Origin: Rhinopithecus roxellana
Taxonomy: Eukaryota > Chordata > Mammalia > Primates > Cercopithecidae
Assembly: GCF_007565055.1 (NCBI RefSeq)
Contig: NC_044558.1
Coordinates: 127,398,235 to 127,462,234 of the forward strand
DNA length: 64,000 bases
Direction of reading: 5' to 3'
The notes under the pieces were generated by a model that was not told the origin of the DNA, did not search any database, and saw nothing but the letters and a program-made list of their open reading frames with translations. The position numbers and the translations under genes were made by a program. This document shows, one piece after another, positions 22,836 to 34,141 of this stretch; position 1 is the first letter of the stretch, and each line of letters begins with the position of its first letter.

Positions 22836-25324
22836 TTCCTATGTTTTTCTGGCAAAAAAGAATGTTTTGGTGGAACTGCAATAAAGCCAACAGATGAGGA
22901 GCCTCCTCTCACAGAATATTTTATTTCCACTCTCACGTCCCCCATTATAATATTCAAGAGGCATATGCTTTTTGAGAGTAAATATATTTTAATAGTACTT
23001 TTATGTAGTTTCCTTATTTATTTCTTAATTTTTATATCAGCTTCATTTATAAACAGTAACAAAGTAGAAATAAAAGTAGGATCCTTTAGCTAGATCCACA
23101 GCAACTCTCTCTGTATATAGAGGAGACAGCAACTCCTCAGTGACATCTACTTTATTTTTTGTGGACAGGTAGGTGAGTCAGTAAGAACATGCATAATAAC
23201 GATAAGGTTACAGGTTAAATTTCGTGAGAAGCATATTGTCTTTCATATTTATCTATCCAAATTTGTACGTAATGGTGGGGAAATGTGAATGAATGACTCT
23301 AACTCTACCAGCTCTTCTGCAAGAACCCCTCAGTTGATGAAGTGGAAACACAGTTAGCGATTGCATAGATAACATGAAAGAGCATTCACTTGGCAACTTT
23401 GATTAATTAAGAGTTAATTCAGAATAGCATATAAAGATGAGCTGTAGAAATTACCAGGCTAAAGTCTTGTGGAGCAAAGAGAGAGGAAAAAAGGAGACAA
23501 GTAATTAAATGTAACATATAACCATGTTTATAATGAAAATATAGGTCAAAGCTCACTAGAACAAATATTTATTATGACACTTTCTGCCCAGAGGAAAAAA
23601 ATTGTAAACCCTAGTTTAGGATCCATTTTTAAGCATGATTACAATGCAAAACAAAATTACAGTATAACCAACTAACATTTGCAATTCCGTAGGGCTTATT
23701 GTCATATTTGTAAAACAGAAACAGGGAGTTCTGATAGGTGCTATTATCATTTTGTCATTTAATGACATGAGAGAAATTAGCCTAAAGTTGAACAAAGGAC
23801 ATGAAAATCAGAAATATTATTTTATATTGTTCCAAATTGACATTGGTGTCATAGGAATAAAAAAGAAAATATTAGTGTTGGTGATAAAAAATGTTATGTG
23901 CTAGAATAAAAGGATATTCTTCCATAGAATAGACATATTTTATTCTTTTTAAGGATAGAGAAGACATTTAATTATTATGCTTATTGCTTATTATTGAAAC
24001 AAACCAGGTGTGACACCTTTCTTTAAGTGCAGATTCATTAATTAAAAATTATTACTTATTATATCCTCTACTATGCCAAGAAAAATCTTGGTCACGCTAG
24101 GGACAATTCTTAAAAATTTAGAAAGTGGCTACATTTGTAGAGGTGTAATTTATTAAATTTTATCAAAGTAGATAATATTTTGATGACAGTAGAAAATGTT
24201 TTTATTACAACGTACATAAGGATGTTCTTAAGCTTATCCAATTTTGCACTTTTGAGTGAGTGCACTAAAATTTCTCCTACAAGGCACTGAATGAAATTTC
24301 AGTCACGAAAGGGTTAAAAACATTGGTTAGAATTGAAGTACATTCTATTTTCTAGAATTCACATGAATAGTTTAGAAATGCTATCACAGCACATTAAATG
24401 TTATTATACTGATTATTTATCACATGGTTAATTATGCCTAATGCAGAGTGAGAGTTTACTGCAACTGATTATAATTAGATGTGTTTGGCTGCAGTTAGAA
24501 TTCATAATGGTGCAAGGTTTATATTTTTGCTTGGTGTGTGAAAGGGAAAGGCTTTGGTAATGAATTTATAGCAATAATTAGGTCATAGATTTACTGCTAA
24601 ATGCATTGCAGTTAAGCAATTCTATATATACATATGTCTCAGGACTGAATGCATATGCACATATTTATCTGTGAAACATAACCAAAGACACATTAAATTG
24701 CTGAAACAAATTGGTTTTCTTTTGCTATCTGGTTTTTATGTCATTGTTTCAAAGGCTCTTTGAGATCACTGAATTGACAGGTGTGACTAGAAGTCTTTGT
24801 ATATATATTCAATAGTGCAAGACCCATTGAAATTGCTGTAATAAATGAATACCAAATTCAGTTACCTATTTTCATTAGTCTGGGCATCTATGCAAGTAAA
24901 GCGTATAAGCTGGGAAAGATTACAGAATAGTGCATCTAAAATTTCCTTGCACAGCACAATAAATGCCTTCAATAGGATGTCAGCATACCTCTTGTCCTTC
25001 CATTTTCTGTAGTCTGTTTTAATAAGTTCTTTCAAAATTAAGTTTCTCAGATTGGCAATTGTGAATATGACTATTTCTATTTTACTTTTATCCTCTTATG
25101 TGCAGGGAGCAAACTCACCTCAGAAGTCACATCAGAAAGTACATTTGGAATTTTTATTTTTGAATACATAATTCAAATTTAATTTTTAAATTTTATATAT
25201 TTTAGTAATAAAATACATTTCGTACATTTAAATGTTGTCACAGAATTTTGTTGTCTCTCCTGTTTAGTATTTTGATAGTTATCTGAAAGTTGGGAAGAAG
25301 AGCTAATATTTCAAATGGCAAAAT
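22836..25324. other. repeat-poor AT-rich DNA
   Basis: No gene and no repeat family is visible over about 2.5 kb, which is long for this window. The part at about 24230-24900 is rich in TAAT/ATTA words. It directly precedes the target site of the TCP1 retrocopy. Confidence 0.4.
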
Positions 25325-25341
25325 AAAAATTCAGACATCTG
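25325..25341 (+). repeat. TSD of TCP1 retrocopy, left copy
   Basis: AAAAATTCAGACATCTG is repeated exactly at 27305-27321 and marks the insertion limits. It starts with A's after a T, compatible with the L1 endonuclease preference for TT/AAAA-like sites. Confidence 0.95.
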
Positions 25342-26227
25342 CTTCCCGCCGTGCCCTGTGGCCGGGAAGTGGGTGGGGCGGTGTTACCCAGGGCATCGCT
25401 CGGGTCTGCTCTACACTGTCGCCGCCACTGCTGTGGTCGCTGGTGGGCCGAGGGGCCGCGCTACTGGTTGCCCACGGTGTGAGCAGAATTCGATGTGTAC
25501 CGCCACCGTGAAGATGGAGGGGCCTTTGTCCATATTCGGGGACTGCAAAACTGGGGAGGCAATCCGCTCCCAGAATGTTATGGCTGCAGCTTTTATTGCC
25601 AATATTGTAAAAAGTTCTCTTGGTCCAGTTGGCCTGGATAAAATGTTGGTGGATGATATTGGTGACGTAACCATTACCAACGATGGTGCAACCATCCTGA
25701 AGTTACTGGACGTAGAACATCCTGCAGCTAACGTTCTTTGTGAGCTGGCTGATCTGCAAGACAAAGAAGTTAGAGATGGAACTACCTCAGTGGTTATTAT
25801 TGCAGCAGAACTCCTAAAAAATGCAGATGAATTAGTCAAACAAAATTCATCCCACATCAGTTATTAGTGGCTATCAACTTGCTTGCAAGGAAGCAGTGCG
25901 TTATATCAATGAAAATCTAATTGTTAACAAAGATGAACTGGGAAGAGATTGCCTGATTAATGCTGCTAAGACATTCATGTCTTCCAAAATTATTGGAATA
26001 AATGGTGATTTCTTTGCTAACACGGTAGTAGATGCTGTACTTGCTATTAAATACACAGATACAAGAGGCCAGCCACAGTATCCACTGAATTCTGTTGATA
26101 TTTTGAAAGCCCGTGGGAGAAGTCAAACGGAGAGTATGCACATCAGTGACCATGGACTCAACTGTGTGGTGGGATCCCAAGGCATGCCCAAGAGAATCAT
26201 AAATGCAAAAGTTGCTTGCCTTGATTT

Positions 26228-26270
26228 TAGCCTGCCAAAACAAACAAACAAACAAACAAAAAATAAACAA
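26228..26270 (+). repeat. (CAAA)n-like insertion within the TCP1 copy
   Basis: The parent sequence has a short A-rich stretch coding roughly L-Q-K-T-K-M-K here. In the copy the same place holds four to five CAAA units plus 'aaataaacaa'. The net insertion is about 33 bases and leaves the local frame open. It looks like microsatellite growth inside a pseudogene. Confidence 0.85.
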
Positions 26271-27263
26271 AAAACAAAAATGAAGCTTGGTGTTCAGTGG
26301 TCATTACAGACCCTGGAAAACTGGACCAAATTAGACAAAGGCAATCAGATATCGCCAAGGAGAGAATTCAGAAGATCCTGGCAACTGGTGCCAACGTTAT
26401 TTTAACCACTGGTGGAATTGATGATATGTGTCTGAAGTACTTTGTGGAGGCTGGTGCTATGGCAGTTAGAAGAGTTTTAAAGGCATTGCTCAAGCTTCTG
26501 GAGCAACTATTCTGTCAATCCTGGCCAATTTGGAAGGTGAAGAAACTTTTGAAGCTGCAGTGTTGGGACAGGCAGAAGAAGTGGTACAGGAGAGAATTTG
26601 TGACGATGAGCTGATCTTAAAAACACTAAGGCTTGCACATCTGCATCGATTATCTTACGTGGGGCAAATGATTTCATGTGTGATGAGATGGAGCACTCTT
26701 CACATGATGCACTTTGTGTAGTGAAGAGAGTTTTCGAGTAAAAATCCGTGGTTCCAGGCAGGGGTACTGTAGAAGCAGCCCTTTCCATATATCTTGAAAA
26801 CTATGCAACCAGCATGGGGCCTCAGGAACAGCTTGCTATTGCAGAGTTTGCAGATCACTTCTTGTTATTCCTAATACACTGGCAGTTAATGCTGCCCAGG
26901 ACTCCACAGATCTGGTCGCCAAATTAAGAGCTTTTCGTAATGAGGCTCTGGTTAACCCAGAACGTAAAAATCTAAAATGGATTGGTCTTGATTTGAGCAA
27001 TGGTAAACGTGGAGACAACAAACAAGCAGGGGTGTTTGAACCAACCATAGTTAAAGTTAAGAGTTTGAAATTTGTGACGCAAGCTGCAATTATCATTCTT
27101 TGAATTGGTGATCTTATTAAATTACATCCAGAAAGTAAAGATGATAAACATGGAGGTTATGAAGATACCATTCACTCTGGAGCCCTTAATGACTGATCTG
27201 ATGTCTGTTTGTTTATAACAATGTTAAATGCAATTGTCTTGTACCTTGAGTTGGGTATCACAC

Positions 27264-27304
27264 ATTAAAGTACAGCAAGCTGTAAAAAAAAAAAAAAAAA
27301 AAAA
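27264..27304 (+). promoter_or_regulatory. relic polyadenylation signal and poly(A) tail
   Basis: ATTAAA at 27264-27269 lies 14 bases before the A tract that begins at 27284. This is the copied mRNA 3' end. The tail has no interruptions; its last five A's overlap the TSD. Confidence 0.9.
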
Positions 27305-27321
27305 AAAAATTCAGACATCTG
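27305..27321 (+). repeat. TSD of TCP1 retrocopy, right copy
   Basis: Exact match to 25325-25341, following the poly(A) tail. Confidence 0.95.
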
Positions 27322-27388
27322 TATTAACAAACCTACACATGTGCCCCTGAACCTAAAATAAAAGTTAAAAAAAGAATTCATACATCTT
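27322..27388 (+). mobile_element. very short L1 3' end plus third target-site copy
   Basis: About 49 bases (27322-27370) match the sense 3' end of an L1, including 'cacatgtgcccctgaaccta', followed by a short A tail. Then aattcatacatctt (27375-27388) matches the TSD of the TCP1 copy at 12 of 14 bases. The simplest reading is a severely 5'-truncated L1 inserted at the same target before the TCP1 copy. Confidence 0.65.
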
Positions 27389-29520
27389 ACTAGGCAGAAA
27401 TCAATTCTTTGTAATATAATAAGAATATGTGTAAAGTCCATCAGTTAGTTGAAAATTAACAGGCAGATGATGAAGAAGGCTTAACTTCGCAGCAAAATGT
27501 CAAAAATGCATTTGGGTTTTAGTGAAGCACAGGCTTAAGAGTAGCCAAATGGTGCTTAAAAAGTTAAAACTAAGAACTGTGCTGAGGTTAAGAATGGTTA
27601 ATGAGATTCCTGGGTCTAAGGTATTTGCGTCATGTCTCCTGGTCTGTGTTAGGGTCTAGGTGCTGCAGGCGCATTCCTAATTTAGAGTGCATCATGGTGA
27701 GATGACGGGAGAGGAGGTAGAAGGGTTCCCAGGGTGGTTGAAGTCAACCTGGGTAGATGCGGAAGAAATGGATAAGACCTGACCTCCAAGGGAGAAATGA
27801 GGTCACTGCACATGCTCAATCTGGGGAAGAAAAGACATCATGGAGACTCAACTGTGTGCCAAAAATTAAACACTATCATTCAGAAGTAGAAATAAGTTTA
27901 TTTTTCAGTGTTCTGGAGCAACTAGAAGTCAAAGTGATGAGAATATTTATATTATTTCAGTAAAAGAAACTTTCCTAACAGAAACAGGAACCAGCACTGG
28001 GACTACTCATCTCACAGTGAGTCCTTGGACATCTGAAGTGTGCAGATGGGAGCCAAATGCCCAGCTCTTTCAGGCATAACATGTGGAAGAGAGTCTTTAT
28101 GACATGGGAGCTTGGTTCTGATGACCTCCCAAGTCCCTAACTTCTTTATGGTTCTTTAGGTTATCTGGACATTTTAGGGGACATATTTTGTTGTTGTGTT
28201 CAGCAACACACAAACGCATCTGAGGTTAATAAGTATTCCATCTGGGAAAAGAGAAACAGAATTGTGAACTACTCAAGGCCAAAATGTATATAACAAATGG
28301 TGGAGTTTTTAACTTGAGTTTCCTTTTTTCAGTCCTGTGTACAATGAATATTTCTGCTGGTGACTACTTTCAGTTGCAACATTATAATTCACAGAATTGA
28401 GTAGGAATTACAAAATATAGAAAAAGAAAGAAAACCCAAAACTGTTAGAATCCACATGAATTTTAATGATTTATTAGCATATGCACAAAGCGTGAATGTT
28501 AAATATGGCAAATTGATTGATTTGAGGCAAACTTCCAAGGGGAAAAATTGCTACACACTCTCCCTCTCTTTCAGTTAACATCTGCCATGTAGTGGAGGTT
28601 CCAGAGAAAAAGTGAGAGAAGCTGAGTCTGCACCCTCGTCGTGGAGGAAATGAACTCCCTTAGGACCAAGAACAGAGGACAGAGGAAGGACTCCAACATG
28701 ATGGGCACCAAGGAGTTTTGGTCCTTCTGAGAACGAGGAGGTAAAGTGAATCCGTGTGGTCCTTGGAATTGTTGGTGGTAGTGGGGTGTTGGAACTAGGA
28801 AGGATCACCCTTGGAGCCTGAGAACATGTAGAGGAGAGAAGCAACAAAAACCCCATGTCCAAGAGAATGTCAGGGAAGGGTTACCTGATGAGGAAGTGGT
28901 AGTAGGTAAAGCTTGCTTCGCAGAACTAGCCATAAGAACATTTATTGAGGGAGGTATCAGCAGATTGAGCCCCTCAGGCCTAAGCTGTTATCTGATGGTG
29001 TTTCTGGGCACTGACATCAGAATTAAAGAACATTTGTAAGTCTCCAGCTTTTTCATAATCTGTGGGGAAGCCGAGAACTCTAAGGGGAGAGGGAGGAGCA
29101 GAGCTGTCTGGCAATGGATGGTTCACTAATGGCTTGCAGGTAGCAGAGAGAGAGACTGTGTGTGTGTATGTGTGTTCAGAGACACTTTTCCACCCTTTAG
29201 GACAATTGCTCAAGGAGTACCTGTAAGGAGGGAAACTGAGTCTTTAAAATATTTTCTCCTTTTACTGCTAAATAATGAAACACAATCCAGAGCCATACTG
29301 AGTCAGAGTGCAACGTTTCAGCCTTTTCTTGTTGCTTTTAAAGCGGAACGGTCCCTTCCACCTTGGCAGAAGGGAGAGCTGTTGATCTGCCGTTGCTCTG
29401 TAATAACCATCTAGGGTTCCAAGCTGGCCCAAACCGAGCTTTGGCTTAATGAATTATGGAGGCAACATACCTTTTAAATAAAGCCCCGCCAAGGAGAACT
29501 GCAAAAAAGAGAAAAAAAAA
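27389..29520. other. unclassified DNA
   Basis: No gene or named repeat is recognised. Reading frames at 27757, 28575 (-) and 29160 show no familiar domain. A short TG-rich patch is at 29155-29175. Confidence 0.35.
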
Positions 29521-29718
29521 AAGAACCTGTAGGAAGACTGCATGTGGTGGCTCATGCCAGTAATCTCAGCAATTTGGGAGGCCAGGTGAGAAGATCACTT
29601 GAGCTGAGCAGGTTGAGGCTGCCCTGAGCCTTGTTCATGTCACTGCGCTTTCAGCCTGGGTGACAGAGCGAGAACTTGTCTCAAAAAAGAAAAAAAGAGT
29701 ACCTGTAAGGAAAACAAA
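29521..29718 (+). mobile_element. Alu-like monomer (FAM/FRAM type)
   Basis: About 160 bases (29537-29695) contain one Alu arm: the start resembles 'ggctcatgcc' and the end reads 'cagcctgggtgacagagcga' before an A-rich tail with G interruptions. There is no second arm. Flanks acctgtaggaa (29525) and acctgtaaggaa (29701) resemble a TSD, which argues for a monomer insertion over an internal deletion. Confidence 0.7.
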
Positions 29719-29854
29719 CAAGCAAACATAAAAGCAGTAGAGCAAGTGCTGTTGTTTAAAAGCGTTCCCAGCACCATTAACATCTGGGAACCTCCATTAG
29801 CATTTCCTTTTCTTTTTATTCCCCATATCTAGGCCTTATCACAAGCCTGTTATT

Positions 29855-30160
29855 TATCCATCCCTCTGCCACTCTCTGACTTAGGTTGCACCATCTCTTG
29901 ACTGGATCAGTCACAGCATTCTAATTACCCTCTTTACCTATTCTCTACCCTGTAGCCAAAGCTATCTTTTTTAAAAAGCAAAACAGATTATATCATCCTC
30001 ATCATACTTAATGTGCTTCAGTGGCTTCATTTTTCCTCTGAGGGTAAAGACTAAAGTCATTACCATGGCCTATGAGACTTGATGTGATTTGGGCTCTACT
30101 CATGTTTCATGAGTAGTACCCTCCTCTCTCTTCTTTATTCTTTGCCTACTGTAATGTGTG
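29855..30160 (+). mobile_element. L2 fragment, sense
   Basis: Text such as 'accctgtagccaaagctatc' (29947), 'gtgcttcagtggcttcattt' (30013) and 'gtaaagactaaagtcattac' (30043) follows the L2 3' half. Diverged, no open frame. Confidence 0.65.
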
Positions 30161-30724
30161 GAATAACTGCTGTAAGAACAGCACAGATGAAACCCCACTA
30201 GAGGACATGGAGTGATTTGGAAACAGGAAAAAGGCCTTACTGTCAGTGTGAAGATATGAAATAAGAGAGATCATGAGAAAATATATCTGAGGCTTAAAGG
30301 AAGAGAAAGGTCCAGTATTTCAACTGCAACCGGGAAACAAAGGATTCCTCCAGGGTTAAGGCCTGGTTTGGATACCAGCTGCCATTTCCCATTACAGATT
30401 GAAAATTTTGCAAGAGCCTGTCTATTCCTAAGGTTCATGACATTCCTCTCTGGTCTTCATGATAGTCTGTAGAGTAAAGGGCTGATCACAGCTAAAGTCC
30501 AAAGTCCTTTGTGAATTTTCATCAAAATTAGATTTCCAGAAACTGCCTGCTCACAGTAGCTTTTAGGTATATGATAGCAGAGCCAGCAATTCAGTATTCT
30601 TTATGGAGAGTTGGAGGTGAACCAGCATAATTCAACTGAAATTAGAGAGTGTAGGGGTTAGGGGTATCTCCCAAAGGATAAGTGGGTGAATTGATGTATT
30701 AATTATTAATATTAATTAATAGGT
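30161..30724. other. unclassified DNA
   Basis: Nothing recognisable. A small attaatatt-type run lies at about 30698-30720. Confidence 0.3.
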
Positions 30725-31115
30725 GCTATAATAAGTGAATGCTGATGGTTCAGTGGCTTGATAGAATATGTTTCTTGCTCACATAAAACCCAGATCGAGT
30801 GTTTGTGGATGGCATTCCAGGCAGTGATTCAGCAACTCGAGATTATTCCATCCTGTCAGTCTTCCATCTCCTGCAAACATTAGAGTCCTGTAATTTCACT
30901 GAGCAGATGCGGAAAGAATGATGAGGAAGGCGCAACTGCTCTTTATGTACTTCAGCCCAGAAGTGACTCACTCTGGCTTATGTTCCATTGGTGAGAACAG
31001 GTCACATGGCTCTATCCTAAATGAAAGTTGGGTAGCTACTTTCCAGAACAACACCACGGAAGAAGAATATGTCTTTGGTAGAGAGCTAGTAATCTCTGCA
31101 ACAGAGAGTGAAAGA
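30725..31115. mobile_element. ancient interspersed repeat, family not named
   Basis: The sequence from 'tttcttgctcacataaaacc' (30771) through 'agaagtgactcactctggct' and 'caggtcacatggctctatcc' follows a mammalian repeat that I recognise by wording but cannot name. The 112-codon frame from 30918 runs through it and into the following L1, so it is not a gene. Confidence 0.45.
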
Positions 31116-31149
31116 AAAATCATATTTCATCTGTTGATTTCTACCAATA

Positions 31150-31490
31150 TTATTATTGTTGTTTTAAGTTCAGGGGTACATACGCAGGTTTGTTACATAG
31201 GTAAACTTGTGTCATGGGGATGTGTTGTACAGATTATTTCATCACCCAGGTATTAGGCCTAGTTGTTTTTCCTGATCCTCTCCCTCCTTCCATCTTCCCC
31301 CTGTCTGATAGGCTCCGGTGTGTGTTGTTCCCCTCTATGTGTCCATGTGTTCTCATCATTTAGCTCCCACTTATAAGTTAGAACATGCAGCATTTGGTTT
31401 TCTGTTCCTGCATTAGTTTACTAAGGATAATGCCTCCAGCTCCCTCTATGTCCCTGCAAAGGACATGATCTTGTTTTTCTTTTTTTTTTT
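31150..31490 (-). mobile_element. L1P 3' end, antisense, 5'-truncated
   Basis: It follows the antisense L1 3' UTR and ORF2 end, from the degraded tail (ttattattgttgtttt) through 'caggtttgttacataggtaa' (31185) and 'gctcccacttataagttaga' (31363) to 'ggacatgatcttg'. It stops at a T tract at 31475-31490. No clear TSD is found. Confidence 0.8.
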
Positions 31491-32334
31491 AACCTACCCA
31501 TTATTGCATATTAATTTTTCTTCCCTTAGCAATAATCACTAAGTTAAATTATTTATAATTTGTTGACTGAATCTAAAAACAGTTGGAATCTCTCAGGAGA
31601 GGAGAAAGGCTGGTAGGATTTCCCGTTGTGAGAAAGTTTGCTCCATACAGTTTTTGTCTACAGGATGAATGAGCATTCTTTCTCTCACTGTGGTGGTGGT
31701 AGGGTGTGGGAGATAGTGAAATTCTTGTTTGAGGTCTGCCTTGTACTCCCACTTTGACTCATGTGCAATGACTTAACGACATTTTATATTGATCACACAC
31801 ATAGTTGAGGGGTTTGGTGGAGATACTGTTTCCTAGCATGAATTTTTGTGTGCGAGTATTAATTGTATAGTAAGAAGTAATGTTGTTCAGTATATACATT
31901 TTCTTTGCAACATGGAATAAGACAAGGAGTTTTTTTTTTTTTTTTTTTTCTGTAATCCACTCACAATGGACAGAAAGAGTATTAACTACAATGTTTGAGG
32001 TTGAAGAGTAAGGTAAGAGTACATACCTATTCTGCCTAGTAAGAATACTTAGTATTGTCTGCTAATGCAGAGGGCTGGGCCAGAGAAGGTGAGTCAATGT
32101 TCATATAGGAGGTTAACACACTATGGTTGGGTGCGGAATCTGAAGTAGATCCTCTGATTTTGTTGTTTTATGCTCTGTTATGTCTAAGTAGGTAGATAAC
32201 AACTTTAAGAAAACCCCTTCTTCCTTTACTAATGCCAAGGAGGATCAGCTCAAGAGCCATTTGTATGTCTTTCTTTCTCTGATGTTCTTCATGTTTGAAT
32301 ATTGGAAGGACAAAGAAAAAATTCATTTGCTTAG
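31491..32334. other. unclassified DNA
   Basis: No gene recognised. It has a poly(T) tract at 31931-31949. Confidence 0.3.
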
Positions 32335-32656
32335 GAAAAGCAAATAGACTGGGCACAGTGGCTCACACCTGTAATCCCAGAACTTTGGGAGGCAGAGGCA
32401 GGCAAATTGCCTGAGGTCAGGAGTTTGAGACCAGCCTGGCCAACATAGTGAAACCCCATCTCTACTAAAATACAAAAATTAGCTGGGTATGCTGGTGGAT
32501 GCCTGTAATCTCAGCTACTTGGGAGGCATAGGCAGGAGAATCGCTTGAACCCGGGAGGTAGAGGTTGCAGTGCACTGAGATTGTGCCACTGCACTCCAGC
32601 CTAGGTGACAGTGCAAGACTCTGTCTCAAAAAAAAAAAAAAAAAGAAAAGCACATA
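32335..32656 (+). mobile_element. Alu, sense, with TSD
   Basis: A full-length AluS-like element (32347-32644) with a 17-A tail. Flanks gaaaagcaaata (32335) and gaaaagcacata (32645) differ at one base and are the TSD. Confidence 0.93.
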
Positions 32657-33349
32657 AATGTTCTATGACTAATGGTTGGAGGTTGGGGAGACAGAGCGGA
32701 ATATCTGCTATGAGGGAAAGTTAAGAAATATGAATTCATCAATTGAAATTTTATTCAAGTCCCAAGTACTTATCTAGGGTGGCATTTTAGCAACCAGTGC
32801 TGACTCAAATAATGTTTTTCTGAGATATTTTACCCAGATTAGAAACAGGTGAAAGGATCTTGGCCTACTGTTAGGATTCACTTTCACAGAGTGGTGGTTG
32901 TATATTTACAATGAAATACATGGGTGGACAGAGCAAAGGATTATCCCTGAGATGTAGAACAGAAAGATTAAGGCTGTGACATCAAGATGATTCCACTGCA
33001 TACAAAGCCTGCATTTCTTTAGATACCAGGAATATCTGCCAAGGGGAGGCCATCAGAGAGTTCCATGCACTGAGGGTTCTATTATCTGTCAGAACACAGA
33101 TCTAGACTTAAGCAGTGGGCATTACTAGAAGGCACAATTTTCTAAATATTAATATCACTAAAATATGGAAACAGTGAGAGTTGTCTCAGAATGGAATAGG
33201 CCACTTTGTATGATGGAGTTCTCCATTATGCTGGACAATGGTTAGGGGTTAAATACTTGGCCTGGGATTTCAACCAGGTGACTTCTGAGAGACTGAGTAT
33301 ACAAATGGACAATGGCTGGACCATACATAAAAAGAGAACCCTGATCCAC

Positions 33350-33835
33350 CGTCTGCAGCAACCAGCCCAGAAATCAATTCATAATCTCTAGTAACCAGTC
33401 CAGGAAACCAACCCACTCTCTATAAATCAGACATGTAGGAAGTCAGGTCATTATCTCTAGCAACTGGTCCAGGGAGCCAAACAATAACCCCTGTAACCAT
33501 CAGTCTCAAACAACCAGGAATTGATTAATAACTGGCAGCTTCCTTGATTTTTTTCCCTTTTTCCAAGTTAGGTCCAACTGGAAAAAGTCAAACACGCCCT
33601 CCTGACCAGTCACATAGGTTAGCCCATTGACAGCTTTCCCGTGCCAGCAGCCTCCAAACAGGGCTGACCTGAAACCTTTGCCTTTTTCCACTCTAAAGCT
33701 TTCCCACTCCCCTGCCTGCCAGTTTCCACCAAAATGAAAGTGATGGAGGCTCTCTTGCTAGAGCAAGCTCTGAAGAAATAGCCTTTGCTTGTTCTCATTT
33801 GCTTGGTCTTCGTTTGTTTCCACCATTCGAACGAT
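33350..33835 (+). mobile_element. possible ancient LTR with internal repeats
   Basis: The 3' part, 'gagcaagctctgaagaaata' near 33761 followed by a T-rich run, resembles the polyadenylation region of an ERV LTR. The 5' part contains three related units of about 22 bases beginning 'agcaaccag', 'agtaaccag' and 'agcaactgg' (33354, 33390, 33460). Family and limits are uncertain; it may not be an LTR. Confidence 0.35.
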
Positions 33836-34103
33836 CTTCTGATATTTAGATTCTAAAAACCTAAGTAACAAGAATTCTAACGACAAATTAGTGGACCCAT
33901 TAGCCCATGCCAACTTCTCAGTATTGTGACATCACCGCTCCCAGGTTTTTAGGTTCACAGCATTGGAGGTGCCTGTGGTAGGGGAGAGAGCCTGGTCTGG
34001 GTAAAAAACCCGGGTGCACTCCTTGCTGGGAACAACTCCTGTCTATGTGACTCTGTGTCTTCCAGATTCTCTCCTTATCCTTCAAATTGGAGTTGTACTA
34101 ATT

Positions 34104-34110
34104 CACAGTG

Positions 34111-34141
<31 letters not shown>

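Larger units (their letters stand above)
25342..27304 (+). pseudogene. TCP1P: TCP1 (CCT-alpha) processed pseudogene
   Basis: This is an intronless copy of the mRNA for TCP1, subunit alpha of the cytosolic CCT/TRiC chaperonin, which folds actin, tubulin and other proteins. The GC-rich 5' UTR lies at 25342-25513, the former start codon at 25514 and the former stop at 27194. An ATTAAA signal (27264) and 26 A's close it. The first segment reads MEGPLSIFGDCKTGEAIRSQ and keeps the 'NDGATILKLL' element; the nucleotide-binding GDGTT is RDGTT. Lesions: about 2 bases lost near 25843, leading to a stop at 25865; an in-frame CAAA-rich insertion at 26228-26270; 1 base lost near 26296; loss of about four codons with a frame change near 26481; further indels near 26618, 26740 and 26851; CGA to TGA at 27101. 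It cannot encode a chaperonin. Which named human pseudogene it matches is unknown; the symbol is generic. Confidence 0.97.

Noticed and set aside
25411..25857. 148-codon minus-strand frame across the TCP1 copy
   Set aside because: It is the antisense of the preserved TCP1 5' UTR and N-terminal coding region; codon structure of the sense strand leaves it open by chance.
25358..25867. Plus-strand frame beginning upstream of the TCP1 start codon
   Set aside because: The first 52 codons are 5' UTR of TCP1 that happen to be open; the true homology begins at the ATG at 25514, and the frame ends at a frameshift-induced stop.
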